This document shows, piece by piece, positions 9,566 to 18,404 of a DNA stretch of 64,000 nt (within the stretch, counting starts at the first letter, position 1; each line of letters starts with the position of its first letter). The stretch covers positions 62,001 through 126,000 of the forward strand of contig NZ_JAFEMD010000012.1 of the NCBI RefSeq assembly GCF_016892765.1, given 5' to 3'. The notes beneath the pieces were generated by a model. The model searched no databases and was not told where the DNA came from. It saw only the letters and a list, made by a program, of their open reading frames with translations. Source of the stretch: Microvirga arvi. GTDB taxonomy: Bacteria > Pseudomonadota > Alphaproteobacteria > Rhizobiales > Beijerinckiaceae. A program made the translations under genes and the position numbers.

Positions 9566-10015
9566 ATGCCGATGACAGCTGCTGTTGGGGATACCCCTTT
9601 GCCTGCTGCCGATCACGGGCCTGAGGCGCTCAATCCAAAGCATTGGCCGATCCCTAAAGGCTATGCGAACGGCATGATGGCCGAAGGCAGGATCGTGGTC
9701 ACCGGCGGCATCGTCGGCTGGGATGAGGCCTGCTCCTTCGCCGATGGCTTCGTCGCGCAGGCCCGCCAGATCTTCGAGAACATCCGTGCTATCCTGGCGG
9801 AAGGAGGCGCCGAGCCTCGCCATCTGGTGCGGCTGACCTGGTATGTGGTCGACATCGACGAGTACCTCGCGAACCTGCGGGAGCTTGGCCGGGCGTACCG
9901 GGAGGTGTTCGGCACCCATTACCCGGCCATGGCCCTCGTCCAGGTGGTGCGCCTCGTCGAAAAGGCGGCTCGGCTCGAAATCGAAGCAACCGCCGTCGTT
10001 CCTCATGGGAGATGA
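9566..10015 (+). CDS. RidA family protein (enamine/imine deaminase fold)
   Basis: A 149-residue YjgF/YER057c/UK114-fold protein. Typical segments are GRIVVTGGIVGWD, QIFENIRAILAEGGA and HLVRLTWYVVDIDEY. The ATG at 9566 lies only 3 bases after AAGGAG; the ATG at 9572, at 9-base spacing, may be the true start. RidA proteins hydrolyse reactive enamines and imines. In a 2-aminobenzoate pathway the dearomatised product keeps an amino group on a C=C or C=N system, so a dedicated deaminase makes sense here. It is the last gene of the operon. Confidence 0.85.
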   Translation: MPMTAAVGDTPLPAADHGPEALNPKHWPIPKGYANGMMAEGRIVVTGGIVGWDEACSFADGFVAQARQIFENIRAILAEGGAEPRHLVRLTWYVVDIDEYLANLRELGRAYREVFGTHYPAMALVQVVRLVEKAARLEIEATAVVPHGR

Positions 10016-10151
10016 GTCATAGGGGCTCGATTGTCCTCCCAAGGCGTCGATGAGAGAGTGAAGCCGGCCATGTGTTGGAAGGCTCCATCCGTTGGACTAG
10101 GATGACCTAACATCGGTCACCTTGGCCCTATCGATAATCGGGGAAAGCGCC

Positions 10152-11888
10152 ATGACCATCTCTCCGCGACGACCCCTTCGCGAGGCGGCAGTTCCAGTGG
10201 TCACTGCGCTCCTGGTTGCCTTGTTTTTCGCTCTCCAGTTCTTTGGGGCGCCTCGGGCCCGGGGAAGCCTCGGCTTCATCGCTCCGGCGCAGACGTCGAG
10301 CCCCCGGGCTACTCTGGAGAGCTTTCGGACCGACGTCTCGCAGGCCACAGGCCTGCTCATGGACGCTTATCGGGAGAACACGTCCGAACCCGGCCTGTTC
10401 TGGAACGAGAGCGTCACCGAAAAGGTCGCGGAAGCCGAGGCCCTGCTGGGCAGGGCCTCCCGGACCCTGGATCTGCGGGACATCCCCCCGGTCGAACTGG
10501 AGCACCGGCGGCTCGAATCCGTCCTGCTCCTGAAGGAGATCCTCGACCGTATCCCGCTGCCGGACAGGAGCGACGTCCCTGGCGAGGATGAGATCTCGCG
10601 ACAGTCGCTGCCGAGCTGGAATGTGCCGGGAACGGAAATCCGGCTTGTGCGCATCGCCGATGGGCCGCAGGCAGGGGCATACCTGTTCTCCCGTGAGACG
10701 GTGCTGCGGCTCGAGGATTTCTACCGCCTGATCCGCAACCAGCCCAACCAGAATGGCGCTCAGGTCGATTTCTATGACTTCTTCAGCCAGTCGCCGGGTC
10801 ATCTGCTGCCGCCGAAATGGTTCAGCGTGATCGAAGCCCTGCCTGCTCCCCTGAAGGTGGAGGTCGAGGGACAGGCGGTCTGGCAGTGGATCGCATTCGT
10901 GCTCGTGACGTGCCTTGCCGTCGCAGCGGTCTTCGGTGTGCATTCTCTGGCACACGATTCCAGATCCCCTCAAGGCGGAACGATCCAGGTCCTGGCGAAC
11001 GTGATCGTGCCGGGTGCTGTGGCCGTAGCGGCTTTGTTCGTGCGTTACATGGCCGACTACCAGATCAACCTGACGGGCTGGGTCAACGATACGGTCGAGG
11101 AACTTGCCGTAGGAATTGCCTACATCGCAATGATCTGGGCCGTGCTTGCCTTCTCCAACGCCCTTGCCGGAAGGCTCTACCTGTCTGCGACGCAGAGCAT
11201 CGATGCAAGCCTTGCAAGGGCCGCCGTTCGCATCGCCGGCCTTGCGATCGCCATCGCGCTTCTCATCTACGGCGCCTCCCACCTGGGCATTCCCCTGGCC
11301 GGTGTCCTGGCAGGCCTCGGCGTCGGCGGCTTGGCGGTTGCACTGGCCGCCAAGCCGACGCTGGAGAATTTCATCGGCGGCCTGATCCTCTATGCCGACA
11401 GGCCCGTCCGCGTCGGCGACCTATGCCGGTTCGGGGATCTCGAGGGCAGGGTAGAGGAGATCGGGATCCGCTCGACCCGGATCAGGGGGCTCGACCGGAC
11501 CTTGATCACCATCCCGAACGCAACCTTCGTGAACTTGAACATCATCAATCTGACCAACCGGGACCGGATGCCCTACAACCGGGTGGTCGGACTTCAGGCG
11601 ACTGACGTCCAAGCGATCCGCCATGAGATCGAGGCCATTGCCGCCCTTGTGGCCGAGCACCCGAAGATCGAGCGCGGCTCCGTTCAGGCGAGGCTGCGGG
11701 AGGGCTACGAGGAGAAGCCGAAGGTCGAGATCTGCGCTCTGATCGCAACCTCGAAGTGGGGCGATTTCCTGCATATCCAGCAGGAGATCGACCTCATGCT
11801 GCGGGATCGGATGCTGACCTCTGCGCCCATGGCCGAGGCTGCCTCAGGTGCAGCGGGCAATGTCGTGCCGCTGAAGGATCCCGTATAA
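10152..11888 (+). CDS. Mechanosensitive ion channel family protein (MscS type) with large N-terminal domain
   Basis: A 578-residue inner-membrane protein. It has an N-terminal membrane anchor, a ~190-residue extracytoplasmic region, then several membrane spans. The MscS pore helix and beta domain follow: AGVLAGLGVGGLAVALAAKP and NFIGGLILYADRPVRVGD. The C-terminal half keeps the vestibule signature IRSTRIRGLDRTLITIPNA. I chose the ATG at 10152, preceded by GGGGAAAG, over an upstream TTG. It probably releases solutes on osmotic downshock; the enlarged N-terminus suggests extra sensing. It is not clearly part of an operon. Confidence 0.85.
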   Translation: MTISPRRPLREAAVPVVTALLVALFFALQFFGAPRARGSLGFIAPAQTSSPRATLESFRTDVSQATGLLMDAYRENTSEPGLFWNESVTEKVAEAEALLGRASRTLDLRDIPPVELEHRRLESVLLLKEILDRIPLPDRSDVPGEDEISRQSLPSWNVPGTEIRLVRIADGPQAGAYLFSRETVLRLEDFYRLIRNQPNQNGAQVDFYDFFSQSPGHLLPPKWFSVIEALPAPLKVEVEGQAVWQWIAFVLVTCLAVAAVFGVHSLAHDSRSPQGGTIQVLANVIVPGAVAVAALFVRYMADYQINLTGWVNDTVEELAVGIAYIAMIWAVLAFSNALAGRLYLSATQSIDASLARAAVRIAGLAIAIALLIYGASHLGIPLAGVLAGLGVGGLAVALAAKPTLENFIGGLILYADRPVRVGDLCRFGDLEGRVEEIGIRSTRIRGLDRTLITIPNATFVNLNIINLTNRDRMPYNRVVGLQATDVQAIRHEIEAIAALVAEHPKIERGSVQARLREGYEEKPKVEICALIATSKWGDFLHIQQEIDLMLRDRMLTSAPMAEAASGAAGNVVPLKDPV

Positions 11889-11906
11889 GCGGAGGATCGA
11901 GCGGCT

Positions 11907-12377
11907 TCAGATGTCGATCGCCGTGATCTCGGCCTGCCCCTGCTGCCCGATGGGGACGGTATCTCCGACCTCCTTGCCCATAAGGGCCTGAGCCAGAGGC
12001 GAGACGTAGGAGAGGGTGCCCTTCGCCGGGTCGGCCTCGTCCTCACCCACGATGCGGTAGGTCTGCCGGCGCCCGTCCTCGCGCTCGAAGGTCACCTGGG
12101 CCCCGAACCGGACATGGGACGCGTCGGTCGGCGGGGGGACGACTTCTGCCGAGACCCTGCGCGCCGACCAATAGCGCAGGTCGCGTGAGAGACGGGCCAC
12201 TTCGGCCTTGTCATCGGCAACCTGGGCTTCGGTCAGGCGCCGTTCCAGAGCCTCGATCTCCGCGTCCATGCGGGCCAAGCCGGCCGGCGTGACCAGATGG
12301 TGGGGGCTGATCGTCCGGTCAGGAAGGTCCTCGAAGGCTTCTCCACCCTCGGGCTCACGAACAAAGGCACGACTCAT
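11907..12377 (-). CDS. GreA/GreB family transcript cleavage/elongation factor, variant coiled-coil tip
   Basis: A 156-residue protein with an N-terminal coiled coil (about residues 33-75) and a C-terminal FKBP-like domain with GTLSYVSPLAQALMGKEVGD, matching the Gre family. It starts MSRAFVREPEG, like GreB-type proteins of rhizobia. The canonical acidic tip (GDLSEN or GDRSEN followed by a Tyr) is replaced by a segment around VADDKAEVARL. Whether it still stimulates RNA cleavage is uncertain. It lies downstream of the liv operon on the same strand, 40 bases away, with its own GGAGGAAG ribosome site. Confidence 0.75.
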   Translation of the reverse strand: MSRAFVREPEGGEAFEDLPDRTISPHHLVTPAGLARMDAEIEALERRLTEAQVADDKAEVARLSRDLRYWSARRVSAEVVPPPTDASHVRFGAQVTFEREDGRRQTYRIVGEDEADPAKGTLSYVSPLAQALMGKEVGDTVPIGQQGQAEITAIDI

Positions 12378-12417
12378 GGACGCTTCCTCCGCTTGGAAGG
12401 AAACGATCCGAGGTCGG

Positions 12418-13557
12418 CTAAGTTTCCCGCTTAGCCTTTATGGTTTTGACTTGCCTCAGGCGCCCGACGATGCCGCCTGGGAAGGCGTAGACGCTGATGA
12501 TGAACAGGGCACCCAGCCACAGGAGCCAGCGATCCGGATGGATCAGGTTGGGCAGGAGCGGGATACCCGCCAGCGCGGCGCTTCCAGCACCCATCAGAAC
12601 CTGCAGATAGCTCTGTGCCAGCACGAACAGGGCCGCGCCGATCACGGCGCCATACATGGTTCCCATGCCGCCGATGACGACCATGAGCAGAATGTCGACC
12701 ATGATCGAGAACGAGAGGGTCGTATCCGGCCCATTATAGCGCAGCCAGAGCGCCAGGAGCGCGCCGGCAATCGTCGCTGCCAGGGCCGAGATGACAGAGG
12801 CTGCGGTTCGATACGCAACAACCCTGTAGCCCAGCGCCTCAGCCCGGAATTCGTTCTCGCGGATCGCCTGCAGCACCCGGCCGAAAGGCGAGTTCACGAT
12901 GCGCAGCAGGGCGAGGAACACTGCCAGCGAAACGAAGAAGACGAGGTAATAGGCCAGCAGGCGCCCGTTGATCATCGTGCCGAGAACCGGCTCCGAGAGC
13001 AGACGGAAGGCCGGGCGAAGCGACGGGGGCAGCTGGAACGACAGGCCGTCTTCGCCGCCCGTGATGTCCGACAGCTGCGAGGCCAGAACGGCAGCCGCGG
13101 ACGCCACCGCAAGGGTGATCATCGAGAAGAAGATGGCGCGCACCCGCAGCGACAGAAGACCGATGGCGATGGCCAGAACGGCGGAGAGAGCCAAAGCCGC
13201 CGCCAAGCCGATGGCGACCGAGCCCCAGGTGGGGCTCACGCGCTCGAGCGCGATGGCGATGCCGTAGCCGCCGATGCCGAAGAACATGGTGTGGGCGAAG
13301 GAGACGATGCCGGAATAGCCGAGCAGCAGGTCGTAGCTTGCGACCAGCACGATGAAGACGCAGATCTTCGCCGCCGTGCCAACAGGCTGGCTTCCGGAGA
13401 AGAGGAAAGGCGTCGCGGCCAGAAGCAGGAGGATGGCGAACAGGATGAGGCTCAGCGCCCGCGAGCGGGGGAGATCCGACGACAGGAGCGAACTCAGAAA
13501 GCCGCCCCGCCTGCGGGTCTCATCGAAGGGACGGGCGAGGGCAGGAGATGTGCTCAT
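12418..13557 (-). CDS. livM: Branched-chain-type ABC transporter permease (LivM family)
   Basis: A 379-residue integral membrane permease. It has the LivM signatures GYSGIVSFAHTMFFGIGGYG and the cytoplasmic EAA-like loop AIRENEFRAEALGY, followed by VVIGGMGTMYGAVIGAA. The ATG at 13557 overlaps the livH stop (ATGA), so the two are coupled; a longer in-frame extension runs through livH and is spurious. It is the last transporter gene of a livJ-livG-livF-livH-livM order. Substrate could be branched-chain amino acids or another small amide or acid. Confidence 0.9.
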   Translation of the reverse strand: MSTSPALARPFDETRRRGGFLSSLLSSDLPRSRALSLILFAILLLLAATPFLFSGSQPVGTAAKICVFIVLVASYDLLLGYSGIVSFAHTMFFGIGGYGIAIALERVSPTWGSVAIGLAAALALSAVLAIAIGLLSLRVRAIFFSMITLAVASAAAVLASQLSDITGGEDGLSFQLPPSLRPAFRLLSEPVLGTMINGRLLAYYLVFFVSLAVFLALLRIVNSPFGRVLQAIRENEFRAEALGYRVVAYRTAASVISALAATIAGALLALWLRYNGPDTTLSFSIMVDILLMVVIGGMGTMYGAVIGAALFVLAQSYLQVLMGAGSAALAGIPLLPNLIHPDRWLLWLGALFIISVYAFPGGIVGRLRQVKTIKAKRET

Positions 13558-14576
13558 CGGCGCGCTACCGGAAACAGGCCCTGGGGACGCCAGATCAGGA
13601 CGAGGGCCATGACGAGGATGTTGGAGATCAGCGCCAGCTTCGGCTCGATGAAGCCGACATAATTGGCGACGAGGGCGACGAGGATAGAGCCGACGAAGCA
13701 GCCACCGACGGAGCCGAGGCCGCCTATGATGATGACGATGAAGACCAGCACCATCACCTCCATGCCCATGCCGGCGGTGAGCGTCTGGCGGTAGAACGCC
13801 CACATGACACCGCCGAGACCGGCCAGCGCCGAGCCTGCGATGAAGACGCTGACGAAGAGGCGGCGGATGCGATAGCCGAGCGCCTCGACCATCTCCGGGT
13901 TCTCGACGCCGGCCCGGATGAGCAGGCCGATCCGGGTGCGGTTAAGGAGCAGCTGCATGCCGATGAACACCACCAATCCGATGATGACGGCAACAACCCG
14001 GTAGCGCTCCATCACGATGTCGCCGAGCACGAAGGCGCCGCGCAGGGATTGCGGCAGCGGGATCGGAATCGGCGACGCGCCCCAGATGGCGTGGATCAGC
14101 TGCTCGGTGACGATCAGGCCTCCCATGGTGACCAGGATCTGCTTCAGGTGGCTGCCGTAGACCGGGCGCACGATGACACGCTCGAAGACCGCGCCGACGA
14201 TCCCGGTGACGCCCATGGCCGTAAGGATGCACAGCCCCAGCAGACCGAGATTGAGCCCAAGGGAATCGGCTTGCGCCCAGCCGGCTAGGGGCCCCAGCAC
14301 GAGCAGCGTGGCATAGGCACCGAGCGAGATGAACACGCCATGCCCGAAATTGATGATGTCCATGAGGCCGAAGACGAGGGTGAGGCCTGATGCCATCAGG
14401 AAGATCATCATGCCCATGGCAAGACCGGCGACGGTGAGCGTCACCCAGGTCGATGGGCTGCCGACGAAGGGCAGCGCCAGAAGGGCAAGGGCCGGAATGA
14501 GAAGGAGCGGCAGCCAGTCCGTCTTGGCACGGGGCAGCTCGGTCTGAGCCGAGGATTGGGCAGCCATGTCACTCAT
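13554..14576 (-). CDS. livH: Branched-chain-type ABC transporter permease (LivH family)
   Basis: A 340-residue permease with the LivH motif GLTLVFGLMDIINFGHGVFI, the EAA-like loop ENPEMVEALGYRI, and IIIGGLGSVGGCFVGS. It carries about 45 extra N-terminal residues including one additional membrane segment compared with E. coli LivH, which is common in alphaproteobacterial versions. The start overlaps the livF stop by four bases, and its own stop overlaps the livM start, indicating tight translational coupling. It forms the membrane channel with LivM. Confidence 0.9.
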   Translation of the reverse strand: MSDMAAQSSAQTELPRAKTDWLPLLLIPALALLALPFVGSPSTWVTLTVAGLAMGMMIFLMASGLTLVFGLMDIINFGHGVFISLGAYATLLVLGPLAGWAQADSLGLNLGLLGLCILTAMGVTGIVGAVFERVIVRPVYGSHLKQILVTMGGLIVTEQLIHAIWGASPIPIPLPQSLRGAFVLGDIVMERYRVVAVIIGLVVFIGMQLLLNRTRIGLLIRAGVENPEMVEALGYRIRRLFVSVFIAGSALAGLGGVMWAFYRQTLTAGMGMEVMVLVFIVIIIGGLGSVGGCFVGSILVALVANYVGFIEPKLALISNILVMALVLIWRPQGLFPVARR

Positions 14577-15298
14577 TGGTGCGCATCCAGAGAAAGGCCG
14601 AGCAGGCGTTGCTGCAGGGCTTTGTCGGTAACCAGCTCGCTCATGGCGCCGGAATGCACGATGCGCCCGTCATCCATCACGACCACGTTGTCGCCCAGCG
14701 CCGAGGCCGCATGGAAATTCTGCTCCACGAGCAGGATCGTCTCGCCCGATGCCTTCAGGGCCTTGAAAGCCTCGATCATGCTCCGCACCATCACGGGCGC
14801 AAGGCCCTTGGTGGGCTCGTCGATGAGCAGGAGACGGCGGGGTTCCGCGATGGCGCGGGTGATCGCGAGCATCTGCTTCTGCCCGCCGGAGAGATTGCCG
14901 GCCGGCAGGTTCCAGAACCGCTTGAGAGCGGGAAACAGGCCCAGGATCCAGTCGAGGCGGCTCTTGTCGATGGGGCCGCTGCGAGCGGCCAGCACGATGT
15001 TCTCGCGCACCGTCAGATCGGTGAAGATGCCCATGGATTCCGGCACATAGGCAATGCCCGCCCGCGCAATATCGGGCGTCGAGCCTGCGGTGATGTCGCT
15101 GCCGTCGAAGCGGATGCGGCCCGAAGAGGCCTGCCACAGGCCCATGATCGTGCGCAAAGTGGTGGTCTTGCCGGCGCCGTTGCGGCCGAGCAGCATGGTC
15201 AGCTCACCGGCTGGAACGGCGAAGTCCACGCCGTGAAGAATATGATACGGACCGATATGCGTGTGCACGCCGGAGAGCTGCAGGAGAGGCTCAGTCAC
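14573..15298 (-). CDS. livF: Branched-chain-type ABC transporter ATP-binding protein (LivF family)
   Basis: A 241-residue ABC ATPase. Walker A is GRNGAGKTT, the signature is LSGGQKQML, and Walker B is RLLLIDEPTKGLAP, with the switch His region in LLVEQNFHAA. Short LivF proteins lack the longer C-terminal tail of LivG, as here. It overlaps livG upstream by eight bases and livH downstream by four bases. It powers the transporter as a heterodimer with LivG. Confidence 0.92.
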   Translation of the reverse strand: MTEPLLQLSGVHTHIGPYHILHGVDFAVPAGELTMLLGRNGAGKTTTLRTIMGLWQASSGRIRFDGSDITAGSTPDIARAGIAYVPESMGIFTDLTVRENIVLAARSGPIDKSRLDWILGLFPALKRFWNLPAGNLSGGQKQMLAITRAIAEPRRLLLIDEPTKGLAPVMVRSMIEAFKALKASGETILLVEQNFHAASALGDNVVVMDDGRIVHSGAMSELVTDKALQQRLLGLSLDAHQ

Positions 15299-16058
15299 GG
15301 GCCACCTCCACGCCGAGATAGGCTTCCTGCACCACGGGCGATGCGATGACTTCTGCGGGATCGCCGTCAGCGACCAGTGTTCCGTTGTGGAGAACGATGA
15401 TGCGGTCGGAGAGCGAGCGCACCACGTCCATCTTGTGCTCCACGAGGAGCACGGTGGCGTCGCCGCGCTGCTTGATGTCGTTGATGAGCTCGAGCACCGT
15501 CGGCACCTCGTCGACGCTCATGCCGGCGGTGGGCTCGTCGAACATGAAGACCTTGGGCTCCATGGCGATCAGAAGCGCGACTTCGAGCTTGCGCTGGTCG
15601 CCATGCGAGAGGGCTTTCGGCGCGATGTGCCGCTTGTCCGCAAGGCGCACCCTTTCCAGGACGGCTTCCGCCTGTTCGATCAGATCGCGGCGGGTGTTCC
15701 AAACCTTGAACAGCGACCAGCCGGCATCGGCCCGGCTCTGCACGGCAAGGCGCACATTCTCGAGAGCGGTGAGCTGGGGAAACAGGTTGGTCAACTGGAA
15801 GGCACGCCCGAGCCCGCGCCTTGTGCGGGCGGAAGGGGCCAGACGCGTGATATCCTCTCCTCCGACGATGACCTGCCCCGATGTGGCGCGCAGCTGGCCG
15901 GAGATGAGGTTGAAATAGGTGGTCTTGCCGGCGCCGTTGGGGCCGACGATCGCCGTGAGCGTGCCGGGGGTGAAGCGGCACGATACGTTGTTGACGGCCA
16001 CATGGCCGCCAAAGCGAATGGTAAGCCCGCGCGTTTCAAGCGCGGGCGTGGTTGTCAT
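15291..16058 (-). CDS. livG: Branched-chain-type ABC transporter ATP-binding protein (LivG family)
   Basis: A 255-residue ABC ATPase with Walker A GPNGAGKTT, the LivG-specific GLGRAFQLTNLFPQLTALEN, a degenerate signature ALSHGDQRKLEVA, and Walker B VFMFDEPTAGMS. The ATG at 16058 (MTTTPALETRG) gives the usual LivG start; the frame extends upstream towards the binding-protein gene without family character. The last eight bases overlap livF. It partners LivF. Confidence 0.92.
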   Translation of the reverse strand: MTTTPALETRGLTIRFGGHVAVNNVSCRFTPGTLTAIVGPNGAGKTTYFNLISGQLRATSGQVIVGGEDITRLAPSARTRRGLGRAFQLTNLFPQLTALENVRLAVQSRADAGWSLFKVWNTRRDLIEQAEAVLERVRLADKRHIAPKALSHGDQRKLEVALLIAMEPKVFMFDEPTAGMSVDEVPTVLELINDIKQRGDATVLLVEHKMDVVRSLSDRIIVLHNGTLVADGDPAEVIASPVVQEAYLGVEVARD

Positions 16059-16086
16059 CGATGCTGTCACAGATCTCTGCTTAGGC

Positions 16087-17277
16087 TTAACGCTTGTTGC
16101 GAACTGGGACCGGCATCTTGTCGGCCGGGATGGTGGCGACGAGATCGAGCAGGTCGTTCGCATCCTTGCCGTTGGCCTTGACCTTGAAGTGATACATCTC
16201 CTGCATCGCCTGATGATCTTCCTTGCGGAAGGTCATCGGTCCCTTGGGCGTCTCGAAGGTCATGCCTTCCATGGCCGTGATCAGCTTTTCGGTGTCAGTC
16301 CCGCCGGCCTTCTGGATGGCGGTGACGGCAGCGGAGGCCGCAGCGAAACCGCCGGCGGTGAAGAAGTCCGGCGGCGCGTTGAAGCGCTTCTGGTGCTCAG
16401 CGACCAGCCAGTCGTTCATCGCGTTCTTCGGGAACGCGTAGTAGTAGTACACCGCACCTTCCATGCCGGGATAGTTCTTGTAGATCTGCATGGCTGGCAG
16501 GATGTTGCCGCCGGGCGCGATCTCGATGCCGAAGCGCTCGGGCTTCAGGTCGGCGATCTTCGGCAGCGGATGCTGGCCGGCCCAGATGATGTTGATGATC
16601 TTCTTGCCCGGCTTGTCCTTGAGCGCGTCAAAGATGCGCTGGGCCGATGCGGTGAAGTCGGTGGCGTTCTGAGGCGCGTATTCCTCGAAGACTACCTTCG
16701 CATTCGGGCGGATCTGAGCGAGCGCGTTCTTCAGCGCGGCGACGCCATCCTTGCCGAAGGCGTAGTCCTGCGCCAGCGTCGCAATTGATACGTCGCCGCT
16801 CACAGGCACGGCGGCCGCCGCGCCATAGGCATCCTGCGTCGAGTTGCGGGCGGTGCGGAAGATGAAGCGGTTCCACTTCTCGCCGGTGATCGCGTCAGCC
16901 ACGGCGGGCTCCACGATCAGAACCTTGCCGTTCTCTTCGGCGACGGGAAGCATAGCGAGAGCCGCCGCGGACGAGGTGGTGCCCACGGCGAGGTCAACCT
17001 TGTCGTCGTTATAGGACTGCTCCAGCAGCGTCTTGGCGAGATCGGCCTTGAGCTGATCGTCCTTGACGATCACGTTGATCTTACGGCCGTTGATGGCCAT
17101 GGTGCCCTTGGTCAGGTACTCCAGGCCCATCATGAAGCCGGCCTCGGTCTGCTTGGCATAGGCCTCGAGCGGACCGGTCTTGCCGGCAATCAAAGCGATC
17201 TTGATGTCTTGAGCAAAGGCTGAAGACGCAAAGAAAATTCCTGCCGTGGCGGCAGCGATCTTAAGTCCTAGGCGCAT
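16087..17277 (-). CDS. ABC transporter substrate-binding protein, LivJ type
   Basis: A 396-residue periplasmic binding protein and first gene of the liv operon. The signal peptide runs MRLGLKIAAATAGIFFASSAFA, with cleavage expected after AFA. The mature protein begins QDIKIALIAGKTGPLEAYA, the type I periplasmic-binding fold seen in amino-acid receptors. It is clearly different in sequence from the binding protein at 621-1799. The ligand is not determined. Confidence 0.9.
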   Translation of the reverse strand: MRLGLKIAAATAGIFFASSAFAQDIKIALIAGKTGPLEAYAKQTEAGFMMGLEYLTKGTMAINGRKINVIVKDDQLKADLAKTLLEQSYNDDKVDLAVGTTSSAAALAMLPVAEENGKVLIVEPAVADAITGEKWNRFIFRTARNSTQDAYGAAAAVPVSGDVSIATLAQDYAFGKDGVAALKNALAQIRPNAKVVFEEYAPQNATDFTASAQRIFDALKDKPGKKIINIIWAGQHPLPKIADLKPERFGIEIAPGGNILPAMQIYKNYPGMEGAVYYYYAFPKNAMNDWLVAEHQKRFNAPPDFFTAGGFAAASAAVTAIQKAGGTDTEKLITAMEGMTFETPKGPMTFRKEDHQAMQEMYHFKVKANGKDANDLLDLVATIPADKMPVPVRNKR

Positions 17278-17385
17278 CGGGCTCCCCGTTCTGTTGTTGC
17301 GCCATTGACGGCTTTGCAGTGCAGCATGTCAAGCGCGACTCTCGAACCATCCCTAGGCAGAAAGGATGATCCTGCCGGGGGCTTC

Positions 17386-18321
17386 TCAAGCCTCCGGGAG
17401 CACCGGCGTTTCGATGTCCTTCGCTTCCCGTCCGCGACGGGCCGCCTCCCGCTCAAGCAGAAGAAGGGCCAGACCGGCGCCGCAGATGACGGCGGCGCCC
17501 ACGAGCGTCCAGAATCCCACGACGTCCCCGAAGGCCAGGTAGCCCAGCACGATGGCCCATACGATGAGGGTGTACTGATACGGCGCGACGACCGAAGCCG
17601 GAGCGATCTTCAAGGAGCGGTTCACGCAGACATGCGCGGTCATGGAAACGATGCCAAGCAGGAACAGGCCTGCGAGGTCGAGCGGTCCCGGCGTGACCCA
17701 GGCGAGCGGCGCGGCAACAGTGCCGAAGATCAGGGCGCCGAGGATCTGACCGAGCACGAGCGTGGCATCGTGGGTCTCCCGGAGTTTGCGGGTGGTGATC
17801 ATGAGCAGTGAGTAGAACAGGCTTCCCGCAAGCGCGATGAGCGCCGGCAGGGACAGGGTGGCGGTCGATGGGCGCAGGGCGATCAGCACGCCGACGAAGC
17901 CCACCCCAATGGCGAGCATGCGGGGCCTGTCAATCTTCTCCCCGAGCCAGAAGGCCGCGAAGGCTGCCACATAGATCGGCCCGGCCAGATAATAGGTCAT
18001 CACATCCGCGAGCGGCAGATAGGTGACCGCCCAGTAGAAGCAGGCGACCTCCAGCGTTGAAAGGATAACGCGTACGGCGTGAAGTCCGGGCTGCGGCGGG
18101 ATGGCGAAAGGCACCTTCTGCCGGCGCATGAGCGGCAGGAGAACTGCAAGGGCCGCGATGCTGCGCAGGAGCAGGACCTGGCCGACGGAATAGGTGGCAA
18201 CAAGCCACTTTCCCATCACGTCGTTCATGGCAAACATGAAGACGCCGAGCAGCATCAGGCCGATGCCGACAAGCGTGCCGGAGCGCACCTTATGGGCGGA
18301 AGACGAAGCGGATTGACTCAT
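17386..18321 (-). CDS. EamA/DMT-family transporter
   Basis: An inner-membrane protein of 311 residues with about ten hydrophobic segments in two EamA repeats, for example LVGIGLMLLGVFMFAMNDVM early and SVVAPYQYTLIVWAIVLGYL late. The ATG at 18321 was preferred over a TTG four codons upstream; neither has a strong ribosome site. The family exports amino acids, purines or other metabolites, and the substrate cannot be told here. It is divergent from the thioesterase at 18405. Confidence 0.87.
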   Translation of the reverse strand: MSQSASSSAHKVRSGTLVGIGLMLLGVFMFAMNDVMGKWLVATYSVGQVLLLRSIAALAVLLPLMRRQKVPFAIPPQPGLHAVRVILSTLEVACFYWAVTYLPLADVMTYYLAGPIYVAAFAAFWLGEKIDRPRMLAIGVGFVGVLIALRPSTATLSLPALIALAGSLFYSLLMITTRKLRETHDATLVLGQILGALIFGTVAAPLAWVTPGPLDLAGLFLLGIVSMTAHVCVNRSLKIAPASVVAPYQYTLIVWAIVLGYLAFGDVVGFWTLVGAAVICGAGLALLLLEREAARRGREAKDIETPVLPEA

Positions 18322-18404
18322 GGGCCGGATCAATGAGGGAAAAATGACTTGATTCCAAGGCTTTTGGCGTCTGACTTAGGTTGAAAGCCCCTGGAGACGC
18401 CGAA

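Noticed and set aside
12208-13662. 484-codon plus-strand frame opposite livM
   Set aside because: Composition is dominated by Arg, Gln, Asp and Gly with no domain signal, while LivM on the minus strand is unmistakable.
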